DNA of 64,000 bases from Chitinibacter sp. FCG-7. GTDB lineage: Bacteria > Pseudomonadota > Gammaproteobacteria > Burkholderiales > Chitinibacteraceae. The DNA is taken from positions 806,001-870,000 of the forward strand of contig NZ_CP157355.1 of the NCBI RefSeq assembly GCF_040047665.1, in the 5' to 3' direction. The notes beneath the pieces were generated by a model that worked only from the letters and a program-made list of their open reading frames with translations, had not been told where the DNA came from and did not search any database. A program made the position numbers and the translations under genes. Of this stretch, positions 58,475 through 64,000 are shown piece by piece (position 1 is the first letter of the stretch; each line of letters starts with the position of its first letter).

Positions 58475-60828
58475 TATGTTCTCAAGATCGCGCCGCATGT
58501 TTCTGCCTTCTTCATCAATGCTGCAATCGCAGCATCGACTTCTTCATCTGTTAAAGTTTTGTGAGTATCTTGCAATAACACTTTGAATGCAAGGCTCTTT
58601 TTACCTTCTGGCAAACCTTTTCCACGGTAAACATCGAACACATCAATGTTTGCCACAATTGCCTGCTTGGCACTTGCAAAAGCGGTTTTGAGTTGATCTA
58701 CGGTGACGCTCTCATCCATCAGCAAGGCCAAATCACGGCGTACCGGCTGGAATTTGGATACCGCGCCCGCACTCAACTTCTGCACTTGCGTCAGCGCTGC
58801 GACATCCAGCTCAAACACCACTGGGGCATTTTGCAGGCTGTATTTTTGTACCCACTGTGGGTGTAGTTCACCGAGAAAGCCAATCGCTTGGCCATCAAGC
58901 ACTACCTCAGCCGAACGGCCTGGGTGCAGCGCAGGATGACTCGCGCGACGGAATTCGGCCACGCGTGGCGCGAGCAAGGCTTCAACGTCGGCTTTCACGT
59001 CAAAGAAATCAACGCGCTCTTTGCCCGTACCCCACTGCTCAGCCACACGACCACCCCAAGCAAGGGCGGCGATTTTCTCTGGTTGCTGCTCGGCATTCAA
59101 GCCATTAAACACGCGCGCTACTTCAAACAAGCGCACGCGGTCTTGCTTGCGGTTTTGATTGTGTTGCAGTGCAGAAATCAAGCCGCCGAGCAGCGTTGAG
59201 CGCATTACGCTCATTTGGCTGGCAATCGGATTGATCAGCTTGATCGGCGCATTATTCGCAGCAAAATCTGCTTCCCATTGCGCTTCGACAAAGGCGTAGG
59301 AAATGGCTTCCTGATAGTCACGACCCGCGATGATTTGTTTCAGTACGTTTTTACTACGCAGATGGCCGGGCTGCGGCAGCATCGCGCTGCGCGCATTGCT
59401 TGGCTGCACCGGAATATTGTCGTAACCAAAGACGCGCGCCACTTCTTCGATTAGATCTTCTTCGATTTCGATATCGAAGCGGTAAGACGGTGGCCTCACG
59501 GTGATCACATCGCCCGCCAGCTCACTTGCCAGACCCAAGCCTTGCAACAAAGCTACGATCTCAGCCGCGGGCAGGCTAATACCCAGCACTTTAGCCACGC
59601 GAGACACGCGCAGCGCAACGGGTTTGCGCGCAGGCAACTCGGCCGATGATTCGGTGACTGGGCCAGCTTGACCACCGCAGATCTCGATAATCAAGGCGGT
59701 AGCACGTTCCAGCGCTTCACGCACATAACCAAAATCCACGCCACGCTCAAAGCGATGGCTAGAGTCCGATGAGAAGCCGAAACGACGGCCTTTACCGGCA
59801 ATCACGTTCGGCGCAAAGAAGGCTGACTCAAGGAAAATATCAGTACAACCCGCTTCAACGCTCGATTCTGCGCCGCCCATGATGCCAGCAAGGGCAACGG
59901 GTTTTACATCATCAGCAATCACCAGCAAATCGTCGGTGAGCCCCAGCTCTTTTTCGTTGAGCAGTTTGATCTTCTCACCCGCTTTTGCGAAACGCACATT
60001 GATGTCGCCCTGCAATTTCGCCAAATCGAAGGCGTGCATAGGCTGACCAAGCTCGAGCAAGACGTAATTGGTCACGTCAACAATCGCCGAAATAGAACGA
60101 ACGCCACAGCGCTCAAGGCGCTGCTTCATCCAATCAGGGGTATATGCTGCTTGATTAACACCAACAATGGCTCTACCCGCATACCGAGGGCAGGCATCAC
60201 CTGCTTGTAGATTAACGCCACGTGCTTGAGTCGCAGTCACCGCCACCGTTGGCGTTTCAACCGCGCACAATTCGGCCTTGGTCAGCGCAGCTACTTCACG
60301 CGCCAGACCACGAATCGACAGGCAATCACAACGATTCGGCGTCAGCTTCAAAGTCATCAAGCGATCATCAAGATGGAGGTACTCGCGAATCGGCATGCCC
60401 ACCGGCGCATCCGCAGGCAAAATCAGCAAGCCAGACGATTCTTCCGCCAAGCCAATTTCTTGCTCGGCACACAACATACCCATCGACTCAACGCCACGCA
60501 CTTTAGCTTTTTTGATCTTAAAGTCGCCCGGCAATACGGCACCAACGCGCGCGCACGGTACTTTAATACCAACCGCAACATTGGCCGCGCCACATACAAT
60601 TTGTAATGGCTCAGCTTCGCCAACATTCACGCTACATACATTCAAGCGATCCGCATCAGGATGCTTGGTCACGCTGAGCACTTCCGCGACATAGACTTCA
60701 GTAAATTCAGGCGCCGCCGGATCGTTCTCTTCCACTTCAAGACCGGCCATCGTCAACAGATGAGCCAACTCGTCAGAATTGATCGCAGGATTTACCCAGC
60801 TACGCAACCACTGTTCAGAAAATTTCAT
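58474..60828 (-). CDS. pheT: phenylalanyl-tRNA synthetase beta subunit
   Basis: 784 residues of the alpha2-beta2 enzyme. Order: tRNA-binding domain ([16 protein letters not shown]), B3/B4 editing region (with [15 protein letters not shown]), B5, the class II-like core, and the C-terminal ferredoxin-fold anticodon domain ([16 protein letters not shown]). It follows pheS by 15 bases. Confidence 0.96.
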   Translation of the reverse strand: MKFSEQWLRSWVNPAINSDELAHLLTMAGLEVEENDPAAPEFTEVYVAEVLSVTKHPDADRLNVCSVNVGEAEPLQIVCGAANVAVGIKVPCARVGAVLPGDFKIKKAKVRGVESMGMLCAEQEIGLAEESSGLLILPADAPVGMPIREYLHLDDRLMTLKLTPNRCDCLSIRGLAREVAALTKAELCAVETPTVAVTATQARGVNLQAGDACPRYAGRAIVGVNQAAYTPDWMKQRLERCGVRSISAIVDVTNYVLLELGQPMHAFDLAKLQGDINVRFAKAGEKIKLLNEKELGLTDDLLVIADDVKPVALAGIMGGAESSVEAGCTDIFLESAFFAPNVIAGKGRRFGFSSDSSHRFERGVDFGYVREALERATALIIEICGGQAGPVTESSAELPARKPVALRVSRVAKVLGISLPAAEIVALLQGLGLASELAGDVITVRPPSYRFDIEIEEDLIEEVARVFGYDNIPVQPSNARSAMLPQPGHLRSKNVLKQIIAGRDYQEAISYAFVEAQWEADFAANNAPIKLINPIASQMSVMRSTLLGGLISALQHNQNRKQDRVRLFEVARVFNGLNAEQQPEKIAALAWGGRVAEQWGTGKERVDFFDVKADVEALLAPRVAEFRRASHPALHPGRSAEVVLDGQAIGFLGELHPQWVQKYSLQNAPVVFELDVAALTQVQKLSAGAVSKFQPVRRDLALLMDESVTVDQLKTAFASAKQAIVANIDVFDVYRGKGLPEGKKSLAFKVLLQDTHKTLTDEEVDAAIAALMKKAETCGAILRT

Positions 60829-60843
60829 AATTACCGGCTCGGC

Positions 60844-61854
<1,011 letters not shown>

Positions 61855-61962
61855 CTATTGAAATGTGAATGGAAAATATTTAAGCAAACCAACGACTTGC
61901 CAATCAGATTGGCTCACAGTTGTGTTGACGAAATATTTTCGAAAGCAGAGAAAAAACTGAAT

Positions 61963-61987
61963 AAAAAAGGGAGGCTAAGCCTCCCTT
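61963..61987 (-). terminator. terminator between rplT and pheS
   Basis: Stem AAGGGAGGC-TTA-GCCTCCCTT followed by TTTTTATTC on the minus strand. It separates the infC-rpmI-rplT transcript from pheST. Confidence 0.85.
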
Positions 61988-62004
61988 CTCATCAGCAGAA
62001 CCGA

Positions 62005-62364
62005 TTATACAGCGAGACTAGCTTTAGCTTTTTCAACAAAAGCAGCAAATGCTGGTTTGTCGAATACAGCCAAGTCAGCCAACACTTTACGGTCAACCAC
62101 GATGCCAGCCTTTTTCAGGCCATTCATGAAGCGGCTGTACGCCAAACCGCACTCACGTGAAGCGGCGTTGATACGCGCGATCCACAATTGACGGAATTGA
62201 CGTTTTTTCTGACGACGGTCACGGTACGCGTATTGACCGGCTTTCATCACCGCTTGTTTAGCGATGCGATAGACGTTCTTACGACGACCACGATAACCCT
62301 TAGCGAGGGCTAAAACTTTCTTATGACGAGCACGAGCGGTTACACCACGTTTAACGCGAGGCAT
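62005..62364 (-). CDS. rplT: 50S ribosomal protein L20
   Basis: 119 residues, [17 protein letters not shown] at the N-terminus and [18 protein letters not shown] near the end. Binds 23S rRNA early in assembly and, in E. coli, represses its own operon. 15 bases after rpmI. Confidence 0.98.
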   Translation of the reverse strand: MPRVKRGVTARARHKKVLALAKGYRGRRKNVYRIAKQAVMKAGQYAYRDRRQKKRQFRQLWIARINAASRECGLAYSRFMNGLKKAGIVVDRKVLADLAVFDKPAFAAFVEKAKASLAV

Positions 62365-62379
62365 GTGATTCTCCTTAGG

Positions 62380-62577
62380 TTATGCGTAGGGCAACATTGC
62401 ACGAACAGACGCCATATTGGTCGCATCGACCATAGACGTACCGCGCAATTGACGCTTGGTTTTAGTAGTTTTCTTGGTCAAGATGTGACGTTTGAACGCA
62501 TGGCTGCGCTTAACACCACCACCGCCAAGTACTGTAAAGCGCTTTTTCGCGCTGCTCTTGGTTTTCATCTTTGGCAT
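62380..62577 (-). CDS. rpmI: 50S ribosomal protein L35
   Basis: 65 residues, [19 protein letters not shown] then [20 protein letters not shown]. The 138 bases upstream, between infC and rpmI, can form stems and may hold an L20 autoregulatory site as in other proteobacteria; not demonstrable here. Confidence 0.97.
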   Translation of the reverse strand: MPKMKTKSSAKKRFTVLGGGGVKRSHAFKRHILTKKTTKTKRQLRGTSMVDATNMASVRAMLPYA

Positions 62578-62715
62578 TGCATTGCTCCGATGAGCTATTA
62601 GATCAGGCGACAGGCGTCTAAAAAAGATTAGAACTTAATACCCGCCACCCCGCTTTTGTTACGACTGTTAGCACTGCCTTGCGGCAGGCCTTATACAGAC
62701 ACAGTCGCCAGCCTG

Positions 62716-63243
62716 TTATTTTTTCTTCGGTGCCAGCATCATAACCATCTGGCGACCTTCGAGCCGTGGATATTGCTCAACGACTGCCAGCTCGGCCAGA
62801 TCAGCTTCTACACGCTTAAGCTGAGCCATACCGATTTCCTGGTGCGCCATTTCACGACCACGGAAACGCAAAGTGAATTTGCATTTGTCGCCATCATTCA
62901 GAAAGCGAATCGCGCCACGCAGTTTAACTTGGTAGTCGTTTTCGTCGGTACCTGGGCGCAGTTTGATTTCTTTAACCTGTACCTGCTTTTGCTTGAGCTT
63001 GGCAGCGTGCTTCTTTTTGGCCTCTTCGTAACGGAATTTGCCAAAGTCCATCAGACGGCAAACTGGTGGCTGTGCATTAGGCGCAATCTCAACGAGATCG
63101 ACATCTGCATCTTCAGCCATTTGAAGAGCTTGATTCAGCGATACAATACCGAGTTGATCGCCATCCACACCTTGTAAACGAATTTCGCGCGCGGTGATCT
63201 CACCATTGATCCGCGGGCCTTTGTCCTGAGCAGCTATTGTCAT
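62716..63243 (-). CDS. infC: translation initiation factor IF-3
   Basis: Keeps ribosomal subunits apart and checks start codons. 175 residues if begun at the ATG 63243; core [15 protein letters not shown], then [17 protein letters not shown] and [17 protein letters not shown]. The ATG has only 2 bases between it and GGAG (63249-63246). The ATA codon two codons later (63237-63235) has 8 bases and aligns with the AUU starts known for other infC genes, so the true start may be ATA. Confidence 0.96.
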   Translation of the reverse strand: MTIAAQDKGPRINGEITAREIRLQGVDGDQLGIVSLNQALQMAEDADVDLVEIAPNAQPPVCRLMDFGKFRYEEAKKKHAAKLKQKQVQVKEIKLRPGTDENDYQVKLRGAIRFLNDGDKCKFTLRFRGREMAHQEIGMAQLKRVEADLAELAVVEQYPRLEGRQMVMMLAPKKK

Positions 63244-63285
63244 TACTCCAAGTCATTCAAAAACAAAACCGTGCATCGGCAAGCG

Positions 63286-64000
63286 TTAGACTTTAGGCAT
63301 TTCCGACTGGATGAGCGCGACAAGCGCATCAACCGTCATCTGCCCCAAGTCTTCACCGCTGCGATTTCGCACGGCCACCAAACCTGCATCACGCTCTTTA
63401 TCGCCAATAATTAGCTGATAAGGCAAACGCTGCAAGCTATGTTCGCGAATTTTATAGGTTATTTTCTCATTTCTCAAGTCAGCAATGGCACGAAGTCCAT
63501 TTTGATTGAGACGAGCGGTTACATCCTGCGCATATTCGCGCTGCGATTCAGAAATATTCATCACCACCAACTGCACCGGCGCGAGCCATACCGGAAATGC
63601 GCCCGCGAAGTTTTCGATCAGAATACCAATGAAACGCTCAAGCGAGCCGAGTACTGCACGGTGGAGCATGATTGGACGATGCTTAGCATTGTCTTCACCC
63701 ACATATTCAGCACCAAGGCGCTCGGGCAAGTTCGGATCAATCTGCAAAGTACCGCACTGCCACAGACGACCCAAGCAGTCTTTCAATGTAAATTCAATTT
63801 TCGGGCCATAGAACGCGCCCTCACCCGGTAGATACTCAAACTCCAAGCCTTGTGACTGCAAAGCGGCTGCCAGCGCGGCTTCGGCTTTATCCCAGCTCTC
63901 TTCAGTGCCGACACGTTTTTCTGGACGAGTCGATAGCTTGACTAAAATCTCGCTAAAACCAAAGTCAGCATAGACTTCTTTCAGTAAATCGATAAAAGCC
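63286..64000 (-). CDS. thrS: threonyl-tRNA synthetase, C-terminal part
   Basis: The frame enters from the window edge and runs to the stop at 63286, about 237 residues. Class II core and anticodon domain: [20 protein letters not shown], then [22 protein letters not shown] (motif 3, in part) and [14 protein letters not shown]. The 5' part lies outside the window. It is first of the thrS-infC-rpmI-rplT set. Confidence 0.95.
   Translation of the reverse strand, partial: AFIDLLKEVYADFGFSEILVKLSTRPEKRVGTEESWDKAEAALAAALQSQGLEFEYLPGEGAFYGPKIEFTLKDCLGRLWQCGTLQIDPNLPERLGAEYVGEDNAKHRPIMLHRAVLGSLERFIGILIENFAGAFPVWLAPVQLVVMNISESQREYAQDVTARLNQNGLRAIADLRNEKITYKIREHSLQRLPYQLIIGDKERDAGLVAVRNRSGEDLGQMTVDALVALIQSEMPKV

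Overview
The window reads as chromosomal DNA of a Gram-negative betaproteobacterium. The outer-membrane assembly genes lptD and surA, a class I PHA synthase, the amgK/murU/mpl cell-wall recycling genes and the order rsmB-DUF4390-ntrY-ntrX-trkA-trkH suggest the order Neisseriales, perhaps a Chitinibacter/Deefgea-like genus. That assignment is inferred from gene content and order, not from a search.

Layout. 1-4.5 kb: a small membrane protein, proS, a DUF2805 gene and a Kef-type antiporter gene split by a frameshift. 4.6-6.05 kb: a gene-free cluster of intergenic repeats, including a 278-bp tandem duplication. 6.07-15.8 kb: a membrane protein, argS, a second Kef-type antiporter, tkt, phaC, murU and amgK. 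15.8-21.2 kb: lptD-surA-pdxA-rsmA, linking outer-membrane LPS and protein assembly to PLP synthesis and 16S rRNA methylation. 21.3-25.5 kb: an orphan amino-acid ABC ATPase, a periplasmic solute-binding protein and a GAF-PAS-GGDEF-EAL protein. 25.6-30.6 kb (minus): LysM protein-dprA-smg-topA. 30.8-40.5 kb (plus): def-fmt-rsmB-DUF4390-ntrY-ntrX-trkA-trkH. 40.6-42.3 kb: a scar with a lipoprotein gene, a gene tail, an IS5/IS903-type element lacking one end and a duplicated 3' end of trkH. 42.4-46.8 kb: a LysE-type exporter, a diguanylate cyclase, mpl and nadA. 46.9-47.6 kb: four identical tRNA-Gly genes, tRNA-Cys and tRNA-Leu.

Accessory region, 47.64-57.6 kb. A 7.4-kb element sits in the 3' end of tRNA-Leu(UAA), bounded by a perfect 58-bp direct repeat. 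It has an integrase, a helical protein of unknown function, an AlpA-like regulator, a Toprim primase, a DUF3987 helicase-like protein and small unknown genes, but no virion or conjugation genes. Next to it is a wrecked second island: the first codons of another integrase, a doubly damaged IS3-family element, AlpA and HTH genes, and a KilA-N gene joined to the 3' end of a type I restriction hsdR gene.

57.6-64 kb (minus): the translation/IHF block thrS(partial)-infC-rpmI-rplT-pheS-pheT-ihfA-merR followed by tRNA-Pro(GGG).

Themes: cell-wall recycling (AmgK, MurU, Mpl), envelope biogenesis (LptD, SurA), K+ handling (TrkA/TrkH, two Kef-type antiporters), c-di-GMP signalling (two proteins) and translation. 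The least ordinary signals are the degenerate ATPase domain of NtrX, the mobile-element scars, and a dispersed family of GGGTAT-core hairpins at gene ends.
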